64,000 bases of DNA, taken from Heliocidaris erythrogramma (Eukaryota > Echinodermata > Echinoidea > Camarodonta > Echinometridae). Position 1 is the stretch's first letter. Each line of letters starts with the position of its first letter. This document shows, piece by piece, positions 46,811-58,400 of the stretch. The notes under the pieces are model-generated. The model was not told the DNA's origin. It was given only the letters and a program-made list of their open reading frames with translations, and did not search any database. The stretch covers positions 10,680,974-10,744,973 of the forward strand of contig CM046853.1 of the NCBI GenBank assembly GCA_025617745.1. The letters run 5' to 3'. A program made the translations under genes and the position numbers.

Positions 46811-47646
46811 TTCCTTACCCACTGAAGTACGAGAAAATAAACAATCCCACATAATGTTACTTGTGAGAAATAAGGGTTTAAAGTTTGTAATCTATTGAAA
46901 CACTCTGACTGGTGAGGTATTGTGTAGAGAGGACAAAAGGAGGATTAGAACTCAATAGAAATGTCTATGAAGAAATTATCAAATTGTCCTAAAACTTGGC
47001 ATACTAATTAAGCACATCCTGTTCATCATTTTAGACAAGTATCAATTCAAGAGCTTACTCGGTTTTTAATTAATGGGAGATCAAAATGATACAAGTATTC
47101 AGGGACACAAAAAATAAAAACTTGTACAACAATATCCAGACAAAATTCATGTAGGTCTAGCAAAAATAGTCAAAAGTATCACATTTAGATTGTTTTGTGC
47201 CTCCAAATTTGTCAATTACTTAGAAAAAATATACTTTTTCAGAAATTACCCAAAACTGAAATTTGACCATGCTGACTAAAAACACCTTAATTGTGCTCTA
47301 AGTCACCCAGTGGGACTTTTGGGTGGTTTTGTGGTGCCTGGTCACATATATTGATTAATATGCTTTTGCACAACTTGAATTGGCCATCATCAGAGACAAG
47401 GACTAACCTGATATTGGACAAACTTAATAATTTTGACTCATTTGACTCATTTAATTGCATTAATGGCAATGCCAAGCTAGAACTGACTTACATGTACATC
47501 ATACATCAATATCTCTCTAGCCTATTTTAGGGGATCTCTTGCTTGGATTTGACAAAGAATGTCTTCTAGCATAACTACATATATTTGAGGACAAGCTTTC
47601 TTGTAAAAATATAAATACTTCCAATAATTACAACCTCATTACTCTG

Positions 47647-47888
47647 ACTAATAGACCTGTTTACTAAGTGATTCAAAATGTATGCATACTTTTGAAACAA
47701 AGGTTGTTCTTGACAACCTGAAAGCTTGCCAGAGGCTTGTCAGACATAGCAACAAGTAATGTATGCAAACTGGATTCCAAGTATTGTAGTTCATTCATTA
47801 ATAACAGGTTAATGGAATACCTCGTTACTAGGTCCCCTGGAAAGAAACATCCATAAATTTGAATCACTTAGTAAACAGGTCTATTAGG
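47647..47888. mobile_element. MITE with 29-bp inverted ends
   Basis: TAATAGACCTGTTTACTAAG at 47,649 and CTTAGTAAACAGGTCTATTA to 47,886 are perfect inverted copies, extended by TGATTCAAA / TTTGAATCA. 238 bp, noncoding. Confidence 0.85.
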
Positions 47889-49062
47889 CCACACCACATA
47901 TAAAGCATTCAGTTCAAACATTCCCCTAATCAGAAATAAAGTAGGAGACAATTTTCCATTCACCTGTCAGAATGATGGTGGAATGCATGTTACTCTTTGA
48001 TAAATATTGTGCATGCTAAGGAATGTCATCTTCAGTTTGTTTGTCAACTGATCAATAATATAAGCAGCATTGATGTATGACAAAAAGCAGGTTTCGAAAT
48101 AGCATGTCCTCACATAGGAAAATAAAAATTCACTGACATGATTGTAATGCCAATTGTTTAAATCTGTCACTGGTTAAAAATCTAATATATACACATAGAT
48201 ACCATTTTAACTTGCCAAAAGCATCTCTCCCAGCGAATACATTGCAATTGCAGGAATTTGCTTGGAATTGCCAGCATCAAATTTTCATGTCAAAAATTCC
48301 TATCTGATAAGGTAAAAGCAGCCGCTATAGACTGAATCTATATTAGGGTCATAGAGAATTACACTGTCACAAACAGAACAGACAAACTTACTAATTACAA
48401 ATGTTAAGCGTAGGCCTACAGCTAGATTATTTCCTGAAATGCTTGCTCCAAATGCATAGTACAGCACAGCATGTGTATGGAAGTATCTCAAACCGGTAAC
48501 AAAGCTTGTATTAACTAAAGTAGGCTCTGAATATTCCTCCTAGATTAAAGACCACTGTTTTCCCATCAATGAGAAAAGGAGAAAAAGACCTTTGTCCCAC
48601 TAGAACCTAGAGCAGTGAGTCACCCAGCACACTTCATTCATACCATTCCCAAATGCAATGAAGACTTTTTATTGAGTTCCAGATCATGTTGACTTGATCT
48701 GGGAGCAAACAAACTTAGATCTGACTTCTTTACTGCACTGGGGTGTTAAATCTCATCTCAACAATTCTGTTTTAGGAGGGGAAAAGAGGAATAATTCTGG
48801 ATGAAAAGAAATCTGAAACCCTAGGAGAATTGAACTGCCTTTGTTGAACTGGTCAACACAATAGTTCATTTAAACTCCACTTCTTGATTACAGAATCACC
48901 CACTTCCCCCTATAACATAACTCATCGGATTAGAGAAAAAACGTGATTATTCTTTACAAATTTCATACAAATCTTTTATCCTAACTTAAAATGAATCCAG
49001 AGAACCAAGTGTCTACACTTTCAGTAGACAGCCTCTATACACTCTAACCATCTAACTATTAG

Positions 49063-49614
49063 AGGGCAATTCAACCATTGTAATAATTTAATTTGTGTGA
49101 AAGTAGAACAATCAGAAATAGATTGGTGAAATTTGAACGAAATTGGACAATTAATAAGAAAGTTATGATCTTTTTAAAATTGTAATCACTATACAAATGT
49201 GAATTTCAAATTGGCCATATCAGTATGGTCACTGCGATACAGCGGTGGTCATCTTTCCCATTCACTTCAACAGACAAAATGACTAATATGTCAATTTTTC
49301 AAAATGTATAACTCCGGAGGATCTTATTCTTTTTGGAGTCAAAATAACATGCTATCTACAATATATTTTGAGTAATGCCCGGAGGGAAAAGGAGCTGAGG
49401 AGAAAACCAAAATTTAATCACATTTTGGTGTACAACAGTGACCATGAATACGTCACAATCGATTCTCCAAACTTCCAATTTGAGAGGTAGTGATCTCATT
49501 TTTCCAACATTCGTAACTTCCTTATTCTTAGTCCGATTTCTTTCAAACTTTCACCATCCAGTTTATTTTTCTCCTTTCACACAAATTAGCATTTTACAAA
49601 GGTTGGATTGCCCT
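49063..49614. mobile_element. Palindromic MITE (AGGGCAATTCAACC ends)
   Basis: AGGGCAATTCAACCATTGTA and its inverted copy ACAAAGGTTGGATTGCCCT bound a 552-bp element with long imperfect arms. Its right half matches the fragment at 45,310-45,480. Confidence 0.75.
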
Positions 49615-49924
49615 ATAACGCTATTCAATTTTTAAATAAGTGATTAAGTCAGATATTTTGGTATTTCAATTGCTTGTTCGTATCATTTCTTTCAACAGAA
49701 AATAATTACATGTAAAACAAATTGGATGGAATAAAGTGGATATGTCAGTAAAAATGTTATGTGACATTGATGAGTCAAAAACACAAATGAATCACTTTAT
49801 TCAGGGGAGCAGGAGTAAATTTCATGTGATTGTTGTGGAATAAATTGTTCTCCATAAAATAACAATGCCAACAGTCAAAGAAAGCAGGTATTTCTAATTA
49901 GTGTTTTAAATGTGTATGGTGAAG

Positions 49925-50640
49925 CACATTGGTATATTGAAGGCTCTTGACTCTTTTACGAGATGCCCTGGGTTCGATCCACGCTCGGAGCTTACATCCT
50001 CGGACAATGTGTTTTGCCCACATTTGTCCCTCTCAACCTAGGAGTAAATGGGTACCCAGCCCGAGGTGGGGAGAGGGGCACTCAAACCCCAAAAACGGTA
50101 GGTATGTGCCACTGCAAGACAAAAGAAAGGGGGCTTTGGAACTAGCGTATCATGAAAAGAATGGTCTACGGAACTACTAACATTTTGGAAAAAGGGGGTC
50201 TTTGGAACTGGATAAAAATATAAATATGATGCTACGGAACTGGTTGTTACTGAAATGTAAGGATCATCGGAACTATGTTTTTGTTTGTTTTGTTTATTTT
50301 TTGGGTGGGGAGTGAAAACTGCATGCCTTGGAACTTTTAATTTTCAAGGGGGGAAATGGAATGGCCAGAACGACGGAATGAAAAAGAAAGCGGTACGTGC
50401 TTTGGAACGGTTTTCTCTCTTCTTTTTCTCAACAAGAATAAAATGGTATGCTATGGAACGGAAATTTGAGTGTAAAACTGGGGGTCTTCTCTGCGACACA
50501 TACCCAGCACACACTATAGGTACTAAGTACCCCACCCGGGAGTACCCAGCAATGCTGTGGTCACGGTAACAGTAATTGCACGGCCTGCAGGAGGAGCGGT
50601 ATTAATACTGATGTGGCTACCCTGGGTAAATAAGACCCAA
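49925..50640 (+). mobile_element. tRNA-derived SINE split by an insertion
   Basis: The head has a B box GGGTTCGATCC (about 49,970) and body GAGTAAATGGGTACCCAGC (to 50,060). The rest resumes at 50,542 with GTACCCAGCAATGCTG and TACCCTGGGTAAATAAGACC. The two parts share GTACCCAGC, the duplicated target of the insert. Confidence 0.65.
50061..50541. mobile_element. Insertion made of repeated GGAAC boxes
   Basis: Bounded by CCGAGGTGGGG and CCCCACCCGGG (short inverted ends) and by 9-bp direct repeats GTACCCAGC. Inside, a box of the form CTWYGGAACTG recurs at least seven times (near 50,135, 50,165, 50,205, 50,230, 50,265, 50,325, 50,400, 50,455) at roughly 30-70 bp spacing. No ORF. Confidence 0.55.
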
Positions 50641-51479
50641 TATTGTATCCTCTGTTTTCGCATGCATATATTATTTTTACTGATTTTCTCTGTTTGTCTC
50701 CTCTTTCTCTTCCCACTTCTTTCAATCTCCCTCCTGCCTTTACCATATTTTGATTTTTCAATCCAACTATCCTTTACACAATCTCTCCTCAATTTCCACA
50801 TGAATGACCCTTCTGTTTTTCAATTTACATTGTACAGGTTTAATTCAATCATTTTTCACCACTTCCTGAAATGATTTACACTATTGTTAATGTCACACAA
50901 AAATGAGAAATTTATAAAATAAAAACAACTAGGACACAACATCATAATCTCCATATTCACAAATAATATGGTCATTTATTTCTTTTCAAGGAACATAACT
51001 ATTTTTTCAGCTATCAACTGAAATAAATGATGCTTGATGATGTGTTCATTAATATAAAAATATCATCTATAAATGTCAAGTCAGCACTGTTGTGTACAGC
51101 ATAGTGAAGGTGCATGTTCATGTAGTATAGTAACTATACATGTAGTTTGGGGGGTATTGGTAATTAGAAGAATAATGAAAGTGTGAATATCACTGTTATA
51201 TAGAAAAAGGAAAGAAAGCAAACTTTAGAAATATGGTGCAGGAATAAAGTTTCATTATATTTCACCCTGTAGAGTGTGTACTTAATTGTTGTGCTTCTCA
51301 TTCAAATTGGAAATAAATAAATTGAATATTAAAAGAAATCTAAACAGGAAAGGACTCTTTCTGAAGAATATTCAGAGGAAAGGATCTATGTTTATAAATG
51401 ATAGAGAAGGAGGTTAAAGGTAGCTAATCCCTTCTGCAAAATCTACGAAAATCCATGGAACTTGATTTTGGGTTTGGGA

Positions 51480-52190
51480 TATGCCCTTCCAATATCACCC
51501 ATTACAAAGAAGGAAAAAGCACCCATTACAAAGAAACAAAAGCTCTAGGGCCCACCACTTTAGGAAGCTTATTCAAAGTGTAGCGGCTGAACAAGAGAGA
51601 CTAGCGCTGAGTGCTGTGGGTGTCCATGTTTTATTTTTTATTTTTTTTTTTTTTGAGGGTAGGGGTAGCCCATCGGATGAATTTACGAAATAGAATTTTC
51701 CAACTGGAGAACCCCAGGCACACAGGCCTCTAGGTGTGACGTTCTGTTTTTGCCCCACTGTATTTACCTACGGTATGCATATATTTAATATACACTTTCT
51801 GCTTACTATCTGATCTATCAAGGATGATTTTCAAGCCCTTGAGGAGGGGGACGTCAGGAACTTTCTCCTCCAAGTGGCAGAGAGAGCCAGGCATCATCCT
51901 GGATGTGATGGATTTAGCTGCCTGTCCCCTTCAGCAGCAGCCCACACATGGACCAGCCCTTTTCTGATGCACATGCAGGACATCGCATGCATGCAGCTCC
52001 TGCGCAGACATGCCCAGCGATGCAGAGCGTCTGTGCTGTAGCTTTGGGGAAAACCAATGTACTTCCTGTCGTCCGGTAAGAATTTGAACGTGTCTATCAT
52101 CGTGTGACAGCACCTAAGACATGTTTGCGTGCGTGTGTGCATCAAGGCACAGGGAATGTTTTTACATGAGGGGTGAAAGGGGGGCCCCAA
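51480..52190 (+). other. Coding-like stretches of unknown nature
   Basis: Plus-strand frames at about 51,540-51,625 (HHFRKLIQSVAAEQERLALS) and 51,822-52,038 (EEGDVRNFLLQVAERARHHP, then CMQLLRRHAQRCRASVL, ending in a stop) have protein-like composition. The second starts after an AG. I do not recognise them. They could be exons of a separate gene or remnants linked to the transposon gene at 52,757. Confidence 0.25.
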
Positions 52191-52337
52191 AATTACTGTT
52201 GAGTAAATTACGCGATGCGTAATATATGTCCCCGCCGGAAGTGTGATCTGTGGAATGGCGTTAATTTTTTTTAAATTTCTGACAGAACCTTCTAGATAAA
52301 TACGAGAAATGAATTATTAAATTAATGTTTTGTGATT

Positions 52338-52665
52338 ATAACAGTAATTTTGGGGACTTGAAAATTTCGCTGGGATTGCTATAACATTACTGTTATTACT
52401 CAATTTTGCAATGTTATAACCAATTAAAGCCATTCAGCATTACCCATATTACCCCTCATCATCATGTTGTAACTCGGTAAAATGTCGGTTTCATCAGGGT
52501 GATAACAGTAATTTTTGGGACTTGAAAATTTCGCTGGGATTGCTATAAGATTACTGTTATTACTCAATTTTGCAATGTTATAACCAATTAAAGTCATTCA
52601 GCATTACCCATATTACCCCTCATTACCATGTTGTAACTCGGTAGTATGTCGGTTTCATCAGGGTG
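52338..52665. repeat. Two direct copies of a 164-bp unit upstream of the transposon gene
   Basis: ATAACAGTAATTTT...GGGACTTGAAAATTTCGCTG begins at 52,338 and again at 52,502. The copies differ at few positions through GTCGGTTTCATCAGGGTGATAA. They end about 90 bp before the ATG at 52,757, so they may be promoter repeats. Confidence 0.8.
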
Positions 52666-53233
52666 ATAAGACATTCACTTGTTGTGACACAGTTGTTAAA
52701 GAAAGAAAGGAACCTTAAGCTGTTTAAAATTTGGTAGCTGCTATATTAATTATCACATGGGGAAGAACACAGACAAATCTCACTTTTACGATAAGTCAGT
52801 GCGAGTTGATTTTGCCGGTCGCTGTATACGTTATTTCGAGTTGGAACCTAGTGATTCAGACAAGTCCTGTGCCCAAGCTGTAAGTTCAGAACAGCAAAGT
52901 ACAGCCGTTGAGGAGCTTGGTACGGTCAGAAAATTCTTGATATCTGAATGAGAGGCATGCTATCAACATCTATCAAAATAGGCCAACACGTAACAGCGTT
53001 CCGTACACTTTGTGAATGGGGCTGAAATGCCAACACACCACAATGCTGAGAGAAATAACGCATTGCAATGCTATGCAACAAATTGGCCTAGTTTTATACA
53101 GAACCTAACATGCATTTTCCTTTTGATCTATACTTTATATTTCAGGATAAACTAGATGTAGTACTGAGAAAGCTTGATGAGTTTATAACCATCGAGAAAG
53201 CCGTCCTTGACAGACTGGCTTCCCTTGAAGGCT

Positions 53234-55327
53234 TATCTCGAAAGGGTGCGGAGCGGCGCGGTGGGGAGCGTTCAACGCACCCTTTCGAGAAAAGCCCCCC
53301 TGCTTGTCTCGAAAGGGTGCGTTAACTAGTCTTCCACATCAGTCGTTTATAATAAAATTAAAATAACAAAATATCATCTATTTTCTAACTGAACGTGGAA
53401 TTTAGCTTGCATGTGTTTAAAAAGAGGCAATATCGTGATACAGGCCCCGCAACTTACCCGTCTTGTAATCGATCTTCTTAGACGTCTAACTTCAGCCAAC
53501 TTACTTATACTCGTGTTACAAGCCCCGCGCAACCATGTTGAACAACTTACAAAACAGAAATGGGGGTGGGGGGGGGGGGGTTGAAATGTACATGTATTCA
53601 TATATTCTTGATTTATTTATTCATGGGCGTACCAGACGGGGGCTGTCAACCACTCCCCCCCCCCCAAAAAAAAAAAAAGATCCCAATTTTTCTTTCTTAA
53701 ATCATTGTATTTTTTTCAGCATTGTCATCACAGTGAATTTCCTTGAGTGTATTCTACCTTTTATTTTTATTCTGTTATTTTGTTCAACCCCTCTTTTGTT
53801 CATGAGGACACCCCCGCCTTTTTTTTTGGCTTTGCTTTTTAGTTGGACCCCCTTTTAATTTAATTTAATTTTTATCTGCCACTTCAGCGCAGTACCCAAC
53901 CCCCCCCCCCAAAAAAAAATATCACATCATTTTATTCATCTGTTCATTTAAATAATAACGCATGATGTGCCGGGGCAACTACCCCCTACACAATCTCCCC
54001 CAAAAAGAACAACCATTTTCCCCCATTTGTTTTCTCCTTTTGTTTCTTTTTCTTTTTGATCATTGTTCTGATTAATTTGTACATGTTAATTGAAATGAAC
54101 AAAGCATAAAAAACCCAGATCAACTAAAGGGGGGAGGGGACACGTCCTATTCTGCCTCCCCTTATATATCCCCCTTATTCCCTCCCTCGCCATTACCCCC
54201 CCCCCCCCCAAACAAAAAAAATGTTTAATACTGGGGGAAAGTATATCTCTTTATCTCCGCTTTATACTTAATAAAATATTGGAGGAAAGTATCCCCTTAT
54301 ATCGTTTTAGCCCCTCCTTTGCAATTCCCCCTCCGCCTGTCCTCCAAATAAAAATAAATTAAGGATGGAAATTTCCGGGGGTAATTTGTTTTGTGTAGTT
54401 AAGGGTTTCAAAAGGGGGCCGCGGCCTATTCTGCCTCCCCCGGGATCCGCCCAAGCCTTTATCCCCTCCCTTGCAATCACCCCCAAAAAAGGTTTAAATA
54501 TTGGGGGAAGTATCCCCTTATATATCATTGTAACCCCTCCCTTGCAATCCCCCCACCACCGCCAAAAAAAAGAGGCAATTATTTTATTGTGTAGTTAAGG
54601 CATGCCACTTGGATTTTAAAGGGGGGCACAGCCGCTTTAGCCCCTGGATCCGGATGCCCATATCTTTATCCCCTCCCTTGCAATTACCCCCCCCCCCCTC
54701 GCCATTACTCCCTCAAAAATATACATTGGGGGAGTCCCCCATTAAAAAAAATTAGATATTGGGGGAAAGTATCCCCTTATATCCCTTGAACCCCTCCCTT
54801 GCAATTCCCCCCTCCGCCCCCCCCAAAAAAATTTGTTTTATTGTGTACTTAAGGGTTTCAAAAGGGGGCCCCGGCCGATTCGGATCCGTCCCTGCCTTTA
54901 TCCCCTCCCTTGCAACTATGCCCTTATATGTAATCGTGAAGCCCCACTCCCATGTTGTCTGTCTTCATTTTGGGGCCTTGTTCACGAGTTTATGTTAAAT
55001 CGTGATACAGGCCCCATTTCCGTTTTGTAAGTTGTTCAACGTGGTTGCGCGAGGCTTGTAACACGAGTATAACTAGTGAGTTGGCTGAAGTTAGACGTCA
55101 AAGAAGATCGATTACAAGACGGGTAAGTTGCGGGGTCTGTATCATGATATTGCCTCTTTTTAAACACATGCAAGCTAAATTCCACGTTCAGTTAGAAAAT
55201 AGATATTTCGTTATTTTGATTTTATTATAAACGACTGATGTGGAAGACTAGTTAACGCACCCTTTCGAGACAAGGGGGCGTTGAACGCTCCCCACCGCGC
55301 CGCTCCGCACCGCACCCTTTCGAGATA
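53234..55327. mobile_element. 2.09-kb DNA transposon with about 300-bp inverted ends, TA duplication, inserted in an exon
   Basis: Element 53,236-55,325; TA at 53,234-53,235 and 55,326-55,327. Ends TCTCGAAAGGGTGCGG and inverse. The long arms (to about 53,565 and from about 55,005) pair through GTTAACTAGTCTTCCACATC, GTGGAATTTAGCTTGCATG and ACAAGCCCCGCGCAACC. The interior is a C/G-tract-rich array. No transposase seen, so it is non-autonomous. Confidence 0.85.
54110..54925. repeat. Degenerate array of about 200-230-bp units inside the long-TIR transposon
   Basis: TATCCCCTCCCTTGCAA recurs near 54,461, 54,668 and 54,898, and the variant CCCCTCCTTTGCAATTCCCC/AACCCCTCCCTTGCAAT near 54,305, 54,530 and 54,790. 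Each unit also has TTTCAAAAGGGGGCC and GGATCCG. Open frames here are translated repeat, not genes. Confidence 0.7.
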
Positions 55328-55419
55328 TGCGCATTAGCGGGGACACTTGCTTACATTAGCGGGACATTCGGACAAAGCTCCCAACAAAGCACTGTCCTGC
55401 TAAGGTACGATAGTATATC

Positions 55420-55447
55420 TAGAGAGAGAGAGAGAGAGAGAGAGAGA
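55420..55447. repeat. AG microsatellite
   Basis: About 13 AG units in the intron after exon 2 of the transposon gene. Confidence 0.9.
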
Positions 55448-58400
55448 TGTGAGAATAGAGTTTCTCCATCAGAAGGCAATCGATCATCATGACACCATCG
55501 ACTCCAAATTGCATACAAAGCACAACTTCAGAATGCCAAACTTTATAATTTCACCTTTAATATCAATTAAATTTTTACCTTTTTTTGTTGTTGTTGTATT
55601 ATAATTATCTAAATCAATGTAATGTTATGTTATGTTAGGTTGGACTTCCTGTTTAATAATAGAAGGATGATTGCTTTTAAACCGGGCTTTTAAAATCCCA
55701 CAGCAATGCTCTGAATCAGGCATGTACATGTTGGTTTCTGCCATGGCAGGCCTGTAAGCAGTAGTTTAGCCTATTAATGGCTGTTTGTCCTTTTTATATA
55801 TCTGCATGTACAGGTCATCAGATGAAGAGAAGCAGCCACTGGGGCAGTCTGAAGAGCTAGACGGGGGAAAAAATGCAGACACGCATTATGATATCTTGTT
55901 TAGATATCGAGGACGAGCTCGAGAGGCCAGTGCACCATTTGGGACAAATCGCGATGAGCTTCTAACTATAGGCATGACGGTAAATTTGAATTTATTTACT
56001 AAGGCTCATTTACTTACAGTGTTTAGAAGAATCTTTAATCAGGTCGAGGACAATTTTGTACAAAGAATGTTGGAAGGGCATTGATCATCACTTTAATGCT
56101 ATTTTCATTTCTCAAATAATAGAATCAAAGGAGACCACCAGGCAAAGAACAACATAAAATAATGTTTTGGTACCAATTTCTGATATCAAATAGATACCCA
56201 ACATTTTGTAAAGGGTTTTGTAATTCATACTTACGGAAGCACCATTATTTTCTGGCTCGCTACGCGCCGAACATTTGATTCGGAGTGTGCCATGCGTATT
56301 TTTGGATACAATAACTAGGATTCCGAATGATATTGTTCAACAAGCAGTCTTTCAAACTTTTTGCGAAGACAATTAAGAGTCAAATTAATAATTGAAAATA
56401 AAGAAATTATGAGGATGACAAAACTGACAAAGCTCTTTGTTGATCAAGTGAGACAGACAGAAGGGGTTGAAATACAGGGATACAGAGCGTCTTGCCTCAA
56501 GGCAAGGATACAAAAAGCTTTCCCACAACTGTGCTTTCTAAAACCACTCCAAAGGAGACAAGGGGAAATTGTTTATTTTCCAGAAGCTCTTGTAGAAGAA
56601 AGAGTAATACTTCGAGAAACGTTGGTGCCTTCTTCATCTACAAATGAATCATCGGAAAACGATAGCATGCCGGAACCAAATCGTGGACGGCCTGATGCCT
56701 CATTACGTGACATGTTTGCTGTCGCACAAGCAATAAAGAGTGCTGTCGACAATGTTCCATCTGACAACTTACCCTGGCCCCCCACTGCAGAACATCTCAC
56801 CCAACAATCGGCTGTGGATGTTATACCTGTCCCTCTGTATATCTTCATATCTTGGGTGGTCGAGCTTCAGCTGATCCCGAAACATCAAGGCACGTTCAAG
56901 TTGGTGACCCCATTCTGAAGCAGCGAATTCTCAACATTTCGCAAGACATTATCTTTGGTCACTGGAGCCTGGTAATATGGACATTGCATCCTACAGTGGA
57001 AGCAAGAAGGAAGTTCCTGCACTACTTCACAGTCATTGATGCAAGTCCTACAGAGATGGGAACAGTATTAACTATCCTTCTTCGAAGCCTTGAAATTGCA
57101 GATAAGCTTGGGTTGGACACAATTGTTGTTGTGTTTGATCAAGCAATATATTCGAAGGCTCAGATTATTCGGTGGAGCAATGCTGTCTTCATGAGGCGAA
57201 TTGTTGTGAGATTTGGTGCTTTTCACACAGCGATGTCGTATCTTTGGTGCATTGGAAAGCGCTTCAGAGATGCAGGTCTCTAGGACATACTAGTGGAGTC
57301 TGAGGTTGTGGCTCTGGGCTCAGTGAATGGTGTCATGAGTGGTCACCACTATAACCGTTCGGTGAGAGTGCACGAGTTGGCCTTTGAAACTCTTTCTGAA
57401 GAAAGACAGAACTATAAACGTCTTATCTCTGCCTTGCAAAGAAGCTGGAATACTGAAGAATATCTAGACATCGTCTCAAGTACTGATTTTCATACTTTTG
57501 TCAATTCTTTATCTGCCTACATATCTGCAAACTGCAAGAAGAGTCAGACATATGCCTTCTGGAACAGTTACTTTAGTATGGTAAATATGCTGCTTCTCTT
57601 CATAAGAAGCACCCGTGAAGGAAATTGGCCTCTTCATCTGTCAAGTGTACGTTCTATGATGCCATGGATATTTGGCTATGATCACATAAACTATGCAAGA
57701 TATCTGCCGGCATACTGGCTTGAAATGATGACACTTCAAAGCACCCACACTGACGTTCACAATGCATTCATGCAAGGTGAGTTTGCAGTCCAGCGAAGCC
57801 ATAACCCCTTTGCACGAACTGCTTGTGACCAGACAATAGAACAGACAATTAACCGAGAATCGAAGACTAAAGGTGGAATGGTTGGGTTTACAACGAATGA
57901 TCGAGCTGTCAACAGATGGATATGGTCTCACCACCACCGTGCAGCAATTACACAAGGTTTCAAGACAATTGCTGGGTTGCCACAAGATGGTAGTGGTAAG
58001 CATTCTGACTGCCAGCCAGCAAGGATGGCTGTAGATCACAGTATGATAAATCCCTTCACATATCAACATGAAGAGTTGGTTCATATCTCATCAGGAGTAG
58101 TTGCCACAGCAGCTATTGCTTCAGATGTTGGCAGTACCCACGGCAAAGGAGAAGAGGCTGTTGTAACATTCTGTAATCAGCGGCTGACTGTTGACAAGGA
58201 ATAGAATTTCTTTGATCCAATGAAAAAACTCAAAATGAAGACCTTCACAGGTATGGGAAAAGTTGTGAAGACCAAGCTCAAGGGACGCAAGTTGTTGGCA
58301 GGTCAAGAAAGATTGACTTGAAACAGATGCTGCAGTACAACTTAGGAGTTGTTCCATTGGCCCTTGCGACAGCACAGGGTGGCTTGGTGAAAACCAATAA

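Larger units (their letters stand above)
46220..47348. mobile_element. DNA transposon, TGTGACCAGG ends with TA duplication
   Basis: TGTGACCAGGCAACACAAAA at 46,222 is mirrored at 47,303-47,346 (GTGGTGCCTGGTCACA), with TA outside both ends. It holds two further elements (46,273-46,467 and 46,531-46,810). The first seven bases equal those of the 31,970 element. Confidence 0.75.

Noticed and set aside
53535..54998. Open frames with proline/glycine-rich products
   Set aside because: All fall in the C/G-tract array inside the long-TIR transposon and change frame between units.
57641..58084. 147-codon minus-strand open frame
   Set aside because: It is the antisense of the transposase-like exon and has no recognisable features.
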